Position numbers and translations under genes: made by a program. The notes under the pieces were generated by a model, which made no database searches, was not told where the DNA came from, and worked only from the letters and a program-made list of their open reading frames with translations. 5,468 nt of DNA from an uncultured Alistipes sp. GTDB lineage: Bacteria > Bacteroidota > Bacteroidia > Bacteroidales > Rikenellaceae. Positions 1-4,806 of this stretch are shown here, piece by piece; within the stretch, counting starts at the first letter, position 1, and each line of letters opens with the position of its first letter. The stretch spans positions 1-5,468 of the forward strand of contig CAJGDL010000106.1 of NCBI GenBank assembly GCA_904502075.1, written 5' to 3'.

Positions 1-922
1 AAGCGGCGTGACGCGGAGCGCGGATCACACGCACGTCGTGTACCAGGTACTTGCCACCAAACTGGGCACCCACACCACTCTGCTGGCAGATCTTGAGCAC
101 CTTCTCCTCCCACTCCAAGTCGCGGAAGCAGCGGCCACCCTCGTTGCCCGAGGTGGGGAGCTCGTCGAGGTAGCCGGCCGAGGCCTTCTTGACGGTGGCG
201 AGGCACATCTCGGCCGAGGTGCCGCCAATGCAGATGGCCAAGTGGTAGGGCGGGCAGGCCGAGGTGCCGAGATCCTTGATGTGCTCGGTGATGAACTTCG
301 TGAGCGAAGCCTCGTTCAGAAGGGCCTTGGTCTGCTGGTAGAGGAAGGTCTTGTTGGCCGAACCACCACCCTTGGTGATGAAGAGGAATTCATACTCCAT
401 ACCGGGTTTGCCGGCGTAGAGGTCGATCTGAGCGGGCAGGTTGGTGGCCGAATTCTTCTCGTCGGTCATCGTGAAGGGCACCACCTGCGAGTAGCGCAGG
501 TTGCGCTCCTGATAGGTCTCGTAGACACCGCGCGAGATGTGCTCGGCATCGTCGGCGCCGGTCCAGACATCCTCACCCTTGTGGCCGATGCAGATGGCCG
601 TACCCGTATCCTGGCAGGTGGGGAGCTCGCCCTCGGCGGCTACACACTGGTTCAGAAGCATCGTGTAGGCCACAAACTTGTCGTTGTCGGTGGCTTCGGG
701 ATCCTCCAGGATGTTGCGCAGCTTCTGCAGGTGCGAAGCGCGGAGGTAGAACGATACGTCGCTGTAGGCGGCCTTCGAAAGCAACTCCAGACCCTTGGGG
801 TCTACCTTGAGAATTTTGCGGCCGTCGCACTCGACCACCTTCACATAATCCTTCGTCAAAAGACGGTACTCGGTCTTGTCCTCCACGATGGGGTAGGGCT
901 CCTGATAGATGAAATCTGCCAT
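1..922 (-). CDS. fumA: Class I fumarate hydratase (Fe-S fumarase), 3'-truncated by window edge
   Basis: Catalyses reversible hydration of fumarate to L-malate in the cytoplasm, in the (often reductive) branch of the TCA cycle. The minus-strand frame is open from an ATG at 922 to the window edge: 307 codons, beginning MADFIYQEPYPIVEDKTEYR. Family hallmarks seen are LPTCQDTGT at about 100-108 (Cys103, first [4Fe-4S] ligand), KGGGSANK at 184-191, GTSACPPYH at 219-227 (Cys223, second ligand) and IGGTSAEM at 232-239. The third cluster cysteine and the C-terminal swivel domain would lie outside the window; the family is about 540-550 residues, so roughly 240 are missing. The start is chosen because the protein aligns with the family from there and an A-rich leader without a Shine-Dalgarno sequence precedes it, as is usual in Bacteroidetes. 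It is divergent from the aldolase gene. Identification is firm; fumA rather than fumB is only a naming choice. Confidence 0.96.
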   Translation of the reverse strand, partial: MADFIYQEPYPIVEDKTEYRLLTKDYVKVVECDGRKILKVDPKGLELLSKAAYSDVSFYLRASHLQKLRNILEDPEATDNDKFVAYTMLLNQCVAAEGELPTCQDTGTAICIGHKGEDVWTGADDAEHISRGVYETYQERNLRYSQVVPFTMTDEKNSATNLPAQIDLYAGKPGMEYEFLFITKGGGSANKTFLYQQTKALLNEASLTKFITEHIKDLGTSACPPYHLAICIGGTSAEMCLATVKKASAGYLDELPTSGNEGGRCFRDLEWEEKVLKICQQSGVGAQFGGKYLVHDVRVIRAPRHAA

Positions 923-970
923 GGTTTTCGTATTTTTTGTTTGTTGTTTTTTAGTTGCTTTGTTTGGGGA

Positions 971-986
971 CAACCCTGTGGGGTTG
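971..986 (-). other. Small hairpin in the fumarase mRNA leader
   Basis: CAACCC (971-976) and GGGTTG (981-986) form a 6-bp stem around a 4-nt loop. If the upstream box is the promoter, this hairpin sits almost at the 5' end of the fumarase transcript, where such stems can protect mRNA. It could equally be chance. Confidence 0.3.
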
Positions 987-997
987 CTATATCCACG

Positions 998-1030
998 CAA
1001 AGATAAGAAAAACAACCCAAATACACCACA
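998..1030 (-). promoter_or_regulatory. Putative Bacteroidetes-type promoter of the fumarase gene
   Basis: Read on the minus strand, 1005-998 is TATCTTTG, a match to the Bacteroidetes -7 consensus TAnnTTTG. The -33 element is weak: TGTG at 1030-1027, 21 nt upstream. Transcription would start near 991, giving a leader of about 70 nt. The box is seen in the sequence; promoter activity is inferred. Confidence 0.55.
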
Positions 1031-1053
1031 TTTCTTGTGCGAAAAAAGTGGTG
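1024..1053. repeat. Inverted repeat CACCAC/GTGGTG between divergent promoters
   Basis: CACCAC (1024-1029) is inverted as GTGGTG (1048-1053) around an 18-nt spacer. It overlaps the expected -33 region of the fumarase promoter. It is a possible regulator binding site, but short enough to arise by chance. Confidence 0.25.
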
Positions 1054-1065
1054 CGAGTGAATTTT

Positions 1066-1077
1066 CCTATAAATAGG
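1066..1077. promoter_or_regulatory. Palindrome CCTATAAATAGG upstream of the aldolase -7 box
   Basis: CCTAT and ATAGG flank a 2-nt centre. The palindrome ends 22 bp before the aldolase -7 box, so it abuts the place where the -33 element would lie, and no good TTTG is seen there. The position suits an operator or activator site; no regulator family can be named. Confidence 0.25.
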
Positions 1078-1099
1078 GCTATTTTTTCAAAATATTTAT

Positions 1100-1107
1100 T
1101 AACTTTG
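1100..1107 (+). promoter_or_regulatory. Putative Bacteroidetes -7 box of the aldolase gene
   Basis: TAACTTTG matches TAnnTTTG exactly. No clear TTTG lies 19-21 nt upstream (T-rich sequence and GGGCT instead), so the -33 element is weak or replaced by an activator. Transcription would start near 1112-1114, leaving a leader of about 70 nt, A/T-rich near the start codon and without a Shine-Dalgarno sequence. Confidence 0.55.
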
Positions 1108-1182
1108 CGCAGTTTTTGGAATCTCAATGGATTTCGGGACAAAACAAGGTTATATTCAAGTTAAACTATAAATTTTACAGCT

Positions 1183-2181
1183 ATGATTTCGTACAAGGAA
1201 TTGGGCCTGGTGAACACCCGCGAGATGTTCAAGAAGGCCGTTGACGGCGGCTATGCCATTCCCGCCTTCAACTTCAACAACATGGAGCAGTTGCAGGCCA
1301 TCATCATGGCCTCGGCCGAGACCAAGTCGCCCGTGATTCTTCAGGTGTCGAAGGGTGCTCGTCAGTATGCCAACCAGACCCTGCTTCGCTACATGGCCGA
1401 GGGTGCCGTGGAGTATGCCAAGGAGCTCGGTTGGGAGAATCCCCAGATCGTGCTGCACCTCGACCACGGTGACAGCTTCGAGACCTGCAAGAGCTGCATC
1501 GACATGGGCTTCTCGTCGGTGATGATCGACGGTTCGCACCTCCCCTACGAGGAGAATGTGGCCCTCACGAAGAAGGTGGTTGAGTATGCCCACCAGTTCG
1601 ACGTAACCGTTGAGGGCGAGCTGGGCGTTTTGGCCGGTGTGGAGGATGAGGTTTGCGCCGAGGAGAGCCACTACACCAAGCCCGAGGAGGTGGTAGACTT
1701 CGTAACCAAGACCGGTTGCGACTCGCTGGCCATCTCGATCGGTACCTCGCACGGTGCCTACAAATTCACCCCCGAGCAGTGCACCCTCGATCCCCAGACG
1801 GGTCGCCTCGTGCCTCCTCCCTTGGCCTTCGATGTGTTGGCCGCCATCGAGGAGCAGCTTCCCGGCTTCCCCATCGTGCTGCACGGTTCGTCGTCGGTAC
1901 CCGAGGATGAGGTGGATACCATCAACAAGTACGGTGGTGCCCTGAAGGCTGCCGTAGGTATTCCCGAGGAGCAGCTGCGTAAGGCTGCCAAGAGCGCAGT
2001 GTGCAAGATCAACATCGACTCCGACTCGCGTCTGGCCATGACCGCCGCTGTGCGTGAGGTCTTCGCTACCAAGCCTGCCGAGTTCGACCCCCGCAAGTAC
2101 CTGGGTCCCGCTCGCGACAACATGAAGAAGCTCTACATCCACAAGATTATCAATGTGTTGGGTTCCGATAACAAAGCCTAA
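1183..2181 (+). CDS. fba: Class II fructose-bisphosphate aldolase
   Basis: Zinc-dependent aldolase that interconverts fructose 1,6-bisphosphate with dihydroxyacetone phosphate and glyceraldehyde 3-phosphate, cytoplasmic, for glycolysis and gluconeogenesis. The protein is 332 residues, one TIM barrel. HLDHGDSFE at 92-100 gives the catalytic Asp94 and zinc ligand His95; VEGELG at 143-148 is the second family signature; SIGTSHGAYKF holds His190; IVLHGSSSVP holds His234, the last zinc ligand. KINIDSDSRLA towards the C-terminus matches the phosphate-binding Asn-Asp segment. HGSSS, where many class II enzymes have HGGSG or HGAS, together with the length suggests the subgroup shared by varied bacteria and amitochondriate protists; this subgroup assignment is from memory. 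The ATG at 1183 is preceded by an A/T-rich leader and gives a family-typical N-terminus ending in AIPAFNFNN. It appears monocistronic, with its own -7 box upstream and a large hairpin downstream. A tagatose-bisphosphate aldolase is less likely. Confidence 0.96.
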   Translation: MISYKELGLVNTREMFKKAVDGGYAIPAFNFNNMEQLQAIIMASAETKSPVILQVSKGARQYANQTLLRYMAEGAVEYAKELGWENPQIVLHLDHGDSFETCKSCIDMGFSSVMIDGSHLPYEENVALTKKVVEYAHQFDVTVEGELGVLAGVEDEVCAEESHYTKPEEVVDFVTKTGCDSLAISIGTSHGAYKFTPEQCTLDPQTGRLVPPPLAFDVLAAIEEQLPGFPIVLHGSSSVPEDEVDTINKYGGALKAAVGIPEEQLRKAAKSAVCKINIDSDSRLAMTAAVREVFATKPAEFDPRKYLGPARDNMKKLYIHKIINVLGSDNKA

Positions 2182-2185
2182 TTTT

Positions 2186-2318
2186 ATTTCGTGTGATAAG
2201 GTGGCATTTGCTGCCTATCCCTTGTGAGCCCCGAATGGAACATACGCTAAGTATGCCCCATCCGGGGCTCACTGCACGATAGTTGCAACTACCACCTTCT
2301 GACACGAAATGATTTTTT
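2186..2318 (+). terminator. 125-nt foldback plus U tract, probable aldolase terminator
   Basis: ATTTCGTGT (2186-2194) pairs with ACACGAAAT (2302-2310). Continuing inward in the same register: AAGGTGG/CCACCTT (2198-2204/2292-2298), TTGC/GCAA (2208-2211/2285-2288), GTGAGCCCCG/CGGGGCTCAC (2224-2233/2263-2272), ATGG/CCAT (2235-2238/2258-2261), CATAC/GTATG (2241-2245/2251-2255), with loop GCTAA. CTATC/GATAG (2215-2219/2278-2282) pairs with a one-base shift. Six T follow at 2313-2318. It begins 5 nt after the aldolase stop codon and no U tract follows in the other direction, so it should terminate plus-strand transcripts. The stem is far longer than a usual terminator and may be a captured palindromic repeat. 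Confidence 0.65.
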
Positions 2319-2357
2319 ATTGCGATGCCCCGCATCTGCGACCTTCTGACGACAAAT
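2294..2357 (+). repeat. Imperfect 17-bp direct repeat starting ACCTTCTGAC
   Basis: The outer right arm of the foldback (2294-2310) recurs at 2341-2357. The first ten bases are identical and the last four match, 14 of 17 in all. This suggests local duplication or slippage next to the hairpin, though chance is possible. Confidence 0.35.
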
Positions 2358-2385
2358 CAGAGCTGCAATAATCTGTAATTTTTTG

Positions 2386-2418
2386 CTGGGGGAACTGGAC
2401 TATCTGGGGAAACTGGAC
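2386..2418 (+). repeat. Two-copy tandem repeat, 18-bp period
   Basis: CTGGGGGAACTGGAC (2386-2400) is followed by CTGGGGAAACTGGAC (2404-2418), 14 of 15 identical, separated by TAT. The origin is unknown; it may be a slippage duplication or part of a decayed element. Confidence 0.6.
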
Positions 2419-2490
2419 AGACAGAGGAGTTTTTACGCTGTCAAGCCAAGTGGTTGCTCATTGACATTCAGCCGGCCGTTTGCTAAAAAT

Positions 2491-2515
2491 AATTGTGAAT
2501 TGAGAATTGGGAATT
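2491..2515 (+). repeat. Heptad repeat AATTGNG, three units and a partial
   Basis: AATTGTG, AATTGAG and AATTGGG follow one another without gaps, then AATT. A second cluster of the same heptad lies at 2882-2899. I recall similar AATTGNG strings in spacers of Bacteroidales genomes; this is from memory, not checked. Confidence 0.65.
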
Positions 2516-2642
2516 ACTGCTGATGTGATAAACTATGCCGGGTCGTTTGCATTTTGTTGTATATAAGCGCATTAGAATACAGTTTATTGCTTTTTGATTT
2601 GAAATACTTTTACTGCACTGACCTTCAGGGTTGCAATTAGGA

Positions 2643-2660
2643 GCAGTGATTTATCACTGC
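2643..2660. repeat. Short palindrome GCAGTGAT/ATCACTGC
   Basis: GCAGTGAT (2643-2650) is perfectly inverted at 2653-2660, leaving a TT centre (realistically a 7-bp stem with a TTTA loop). It lies seven bases before the CCCCCTTT palindrome. Two palindromes so close make a recombination-prone or structured patch. Confidence 0.45.
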
Positions 2661-2666
2661 GACAAG

Positions 2667-2698
2667 TCCCCCTTTGTCAAAGGGGGATTTAGGGGGAA
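2667..2698. repeat. CCCCCTTT/AAAGGGGG palindrome with repeated AGGGGGA
   Basis: TCCCCCTTT (2667-2675) pairs with AAAGGGGGA (2679-2687) around GTC, and AGGGGGA recurs at 2691-2697. The motif resembles a palindromic repeat that I recall as dispersed in many bacterial genomes. As RNA it would form a strong stem, but no T run follows, so it is not a canonical terminator. Confidence 0.5.
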
Positions 2699-2771
2699 TG
2701 TCAATATATTTTATTAAGTAGTTGAAAATATCCTAATTTGCGAAGTTGATTTTCGCTGCCCGTGTGCAGTG

Positions 2772-2827
2772 TTTTAATAAGTAACGGCCCGTCAAGTTCT
2801 CTTGAAACGGGCCGTTACTTATTAAAA
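2772..2827. repeat. Perfect 21-bp-arm hairpin, possible bidirectional terminator
   Basis: The left arm 2772-2792 is the exact reverse complement of 2807-2827. The core is GTAACGGCCCGT/ACGGGCCGTTAC, with A/T-rich outer ends. Inside, CAAG (2793-2796) pairs with CTTG (2801-2804) around TTCT, with a two-base AA bulge. The G/C-rich core with A/T flanks resembles a rho-independent terminator of Bacteroidetes working both ways, but neither side ends in a clean T run. It lies about 93 bp before dnaX and would shield it from upstream transcription. Confidence 0.55.
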
Positions 2828-2832
2828 ACAGA

Positions 2833-2875
2833 GGTGCAATGCACCGAAAAATCAAATCCGCAAATTTATTGCACC
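2833..2875. repeat. GGTGCAAT inverted repeats before dnaX
   Basis: GGTGCA and TGCACC flank a single A (2833-2845), and GGTGCAAT (2833-2840) is also inverted as ATTGCACC (2868-2875). The two pairings are mutually exclusive. The block ends 8 bp before the dnaX -33 element, so it could be an operator; this is speculative. Confidence 0.3.
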
Positions 2876-2881
2876 AGTAGT

Positions 2882-2899
2882 AATTGGGAATTGTGAATT
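2882..2899 (+). repeat. Second AATTGNG heptad cluster
   Basis: AATTGGG (2882-2888) and AATTGTG (2889-2895), then AATT. The TTG of its first unit lies exactly 19 nt before the dnaX -7 box, so the repeat appears to supply the -33 element. Confidence 0.5.
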
Positions 2900-2913
2900 A
2901 TTTTGTACCTTTG
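2884..2913 (+). promoter_or_regulatory. Putative dnaX promoter, near-leaderless
   Basis: TTG (2884-2886), 19 nt, then TACCTTTG (2906-2913) match the Bacteroidetes -33 / TAnnTTTG arrangement. The expected start of transcription, some 4-7 nt after the box, falls at about 2917-2920, directly before the dnaX ATG at 2921. That implies an mRNA with essentially no leader. Confidence 0.6.
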
Positions 2914-2920
2914 CAAGGTT

Positions 2921-4726
2921 ATGGAGAATTTTGTAGTCAGTGCCCGCAAATATCGTCCGGCGACCTTCGAGTCGGTGGTGGGGCAGAAGCATATTACCTC
3001 GACGCTCAGAAATGCGATCGAGCGTGGTCAGTTGGCCCATGCCTACCTCTTCTGTGGCCCGCGCGGTGTGGGTAAGACCACCTGCGCCCGCATCTTTGCC
3101 AAGGCGATCAACTGCTTGAATCCCAAGGGTTCGGAGGCTTGCAATGAGTGTGAGTCGTGTCGCAGCTTCAACGAGGGGCGCTCGCTCAATATCCATGAAT
3201 TGGATGCTGCCTCGAACAACTCGGTCGACGACATTCGCGCCTTGATCGAGCAGGTGCGCATCATCCCCCAGGTGGGCCGCTACTCGCTCTTCATCATCGA
3301 CGAGGTGCACATGCTCTCGCAGGCCGCCTTCAACGCCTTTCTGAAGACCCTGGAGGAGCCCCCCGCGCACGCCATCTTTATCTTGGCCACCACCGAGAAG
3401 CACAAGATCATCCCCACGATCCTCTCGCGCTGTCAGATCTACGATTTCAACCGCATCCGTGTGGAGGATGGGGTGGAGTATCTGCGCTACATCGCCTCGC
3501 AGGAGGGGGTGACGGCCGATGATGAGTCGCTAAACCTCATCGCCCAAAAGGCCGATGGAGGTATGCGCGATGCCCTTTCAATGTTCGATAAGGCGGTTTC
3601 GTTCTGCGGTACGGAGCTTAAATATCAGGAGGTGGCTCATACGCTCAATGTCCTGGACTACGACACCTACTTTGCCGTCACCGAGCAACTCCTCGGTGGC
3701 AACTATGTCGAGGCCCTGCTCTCGTTCGACCGCGTTTTGGAGCGCGGCTTTGCGGGTCAGACCTTCCTGGCGGGGCTGAATCGTCACCTGCGCGACCTCT
3801 TGGTGGCCAAGAATCCCACGACGGCCAAGCTGATCGAGATGACCGGTACGCTGATGGAGCGTTACCGACAGCAGGCGGCCGTTTGTGAGGTGGGCTTCCT
3901 GTTCGGGGCGATTGATGTGCTGACCGATTTGGATGGGAAAATACGACAATCGTCGAATCAACGCCTCTTGGTGGAGCTGGGACTGATGAAAATTGCCGGT
4001 CTCGGCCAAAAAAAAAATGGTGATGCCCCAACGCTCATAGCGCAGCAGAAGTACGCCCTGCCCGAATTGACTCCGCAGGCAGCCCCGGCTCCGCAATCCG
4101 TGCAGCCCCGCCCCGTGCAGCCGACACCGCAGCCGATGCAAACTCCGGCTCCGCAGCCGGCACAACCGCAATCGGTACAGCCGGAGCCTGCCCCTCAGGT
4201 GGTACGATCGACTTCGGCTCCGCAGGTGGAGCCCGAAAAGCCTCGGGTGGAGAGTACCAAGCCGCGCGCCGTGCGCTCTCCGCTTATCTCGCTCTCGGCG
4301 TTGATGGGGGGAGGAGCCGTGTCGCAGGAGACGAGCGAGACGCTCCCCGAGACCCATGCCGCAGTCGATACGCAGTGTGAGCAGAAACTCCATACGGCCC
4401 GCACGGAGCTCTTGGAGGCGATTCGTGAGATGCGTCCTCGTTTTGCTGCGGTCTTTGCCGACATGCGTTTTCAGCAGAATCGGGTGATGATCTCGGTGCC
4501 GACCAGCGAGTTGCAGGAGGAGATCCTCCGTTCGCGTACCGAGCTGCTGACCCGCATGATGGAGGTGGCCGACATCCAGTGCCCCTTAGCGTTGGAGATC
4601 ACGCTCAATGAGCAGATGCGCGCTACATTGCCCATCCGCCTTGAGGATCGTTTGGCTTACCTCTCGGAGCGCAACGAAGCGTTGCTCAACTTCCGAAAGA
4701 GCCTGGGGCTGGAGGCCGAGAGTTAG
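2921..4726 (+). CDS. dnaX: DNA polymerase III subunit gamma/tau (clamp-loader ATPase)
   Basis: Motor of the clamp loader, which opens the beta sliding clamp and loads it on primed DNA; tau also ties the loader to polymerase and helicase. The protein is 601 residues. AAA+ ATPase: Walker A GPRGVGKT at 46-53, zinc cysteines 65, 74, 77 and 80, Walker B DEVHML at 127-132, SRC with the arginine finger at 169-171, sensor 2 GGMRDAL around Arg216. The collar domain III runs from about 242 to 363. A Pro/Gln-rich linker covers about 381-428, its low complexity reaching about 455, then a C-terminal tau-like domain from about 490. An A10 run at codons 363-366 precedes the linker. The start is ATG 2921 (MENFVVSARKYRP, the conserved N-terminus); an in-frame TTG at 2903 would place the -7 box inside the gene and adds MYLCKV, which is not family-like. 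tyrS follows after 80 bp. Confidence 0.97.
   Translation: MENFVVSARKYRPATFESVVGQKHITSTLRNAIERGQLAHAYLFCGPRGVGKTTCARIFAKAINCLNPKGSEACNECESCRSFNEGRSLNIHELDAASNNSVDDIRALIEQVRIIPQVGRYSLFIIDEVHMLSQAAFNAFLKTLEEPPAHAIFILATTEKHKIIPTILSRCQIYDFNRIRVEDGVEYLRYIASQEGVTADDESLNLIAQKADGGMRDALSMFDKAVSFCGTELKYQEVAHTLNVLDYDTYFAVTEQLLGGNYVEALLSFDRVLERGFAGQTFLAGLNRHLRDLLVAKNPTTAKLIEMTGTLMERYRQQAAVCEVGFLFGAIDVLTDLDGKIRQSSNQRLLVELGLMKIAGLGQKKNGDAPTLIAQQKYALPELTPQAAPAPQSVQPRPVQPTPQPMQTPAPQPAQPQSVQPEPAPQVVRSTSAPQVEPEKPRVESTKPRAVRSPLISLSALMGGGAVSQETSETLPETHAAVDTQCEQKLHTARTELLEAIREMRPRFAAVFADMRFQQNRVMISVPTSELQEEILRSRTELLTRMMEVADIQCPLALEITLNEQMRATLPIRLEDRLAYLSERNEALLNFRKSLGLEAES
4007..4040 (+). promoter_or_regulatory. 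dnaX A10 slippery site with immediate stops in both other frames
   Basis: Ten consecutive A (4008-4017) are read in frame 0 as CAA AAA AAA AAT (Gln363-Lys-Lys-Asn366). Adding one A, or a -1 ribosomal shift, gives Lys-Lys-Lys-Trp and stops at TGA 4021-4023, a 367-residue protein. Losing one A, or a +1 shift, stops at TAG 4038-4040, 372 residues. Either product keeps domains I-III and lacks the linker and C-terminal domain, which is the make-up of gamma in E. coli (ribosomal frameshift) and Thermus (transcriptional slippage on an A9 run). Only a weak CGCT/AGCG stem follows (4032-4042), so slippage by RNA polymerase seems likelier. Confidence 0.65.
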
Positions 4727-4806
4727 CACGAAGGTGTCAGGATTCAGCCATCAAAACCTGAAACTGATCACTGACAACAGATAACTGAAAACAATAGAAT
4801 AGAAAT
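4727..4806 (+). repeat. dnaX-tyrS spacer with ACTGA repeats
   Basis: This 80-bp spacer has ACTGA at 4763-4767, 4770-4774 and 4784-4788, plus a related CCTGA at 4757-4761. No TAnnTTTG box and no hairpin with a T run are visible, so tyrS probably shares the dnaX transcript or uses a non-consensus promoter. The last 20 bases are A-rich, as in Bacteroidetes leaders lacking a Shine-Dalgarno sequence. Confidence 0.45.

Larger units (their letters stand above)
2319..2920. other. Long non-coding spacer of short repeats and foldbacks
   Basis: About 600 bp with no reading frame that resembles a protein, richer in A/T than the flanking genes. It contains the tandem repeat, heptad repeats, palindromes and dnaX promoter listed separately. 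Between about 2420 and 2490, 2517 and 2640, and 2700 and 2770 I see nothing assignable. An unrecognised small RNA cannot be excluded, but no consensus promoter box is visible inside. Confidence 0.6.

Noticed and set aside
8..1006. 332-codon plus-strand open frame opposite the fumarase gene
   Set aside because: The minus strand here encodes an unmistakable class I fumarase with cluster cysteines. The plus-strand frame is a by-product of GC-rich codon bias and resembles no family.
1156..2142. 328-codon minus-strand open frame opposite the aldolase
   Set aside because: The plus strand encodes the complete aldolase with all zinc ligands. The antisense frame is rich in Leu, Gly and His as expected of a shadow frame.
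2150..2335. 61-codon minus-strand open frame across the aldolase 3' end and foldback
   Set aside because: Its sequence is mostly the arms of the palindrome, with no upstream -7 box and no recognisable protein character.
2734..2740. TAATTTG as a promoter box in the long spacer
   Set aside because: It has one base fewer than TAnnTTTG between TA and TTTG and no convincing -33 partner.
2612..2770. ACTGCAC/GTGCAGT and ATAAACT/AGTTTAT inverted pairs in the spacer
   Set aside because: Seven-base matches at variable distances are expected by chance in several hundred A/T-rich bases.
2903..2920. TTG start adding six residues to DnaX
   Set aside because: It overlaps the -7 promoter box, lies upstream of the expected transcript start, and adds residues not found in the conserved N-terminus MENFVVSARKYRP.
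2182..2920. CRISPR array or tRNA gene in the spacer
   Set aside because: Repeats are two- or three-copy, of differing size and without regular unique spacers; no cloverleaf with a T-arm GGTTC-like block was found.
3578..4393. 271-codon minus-strand open frame opposite dnaX
   Set aside because: It is Arg/Leu-rich low-complexity sequence from the reverse complement of the dnaX collar and linker; no domain is recognisable.
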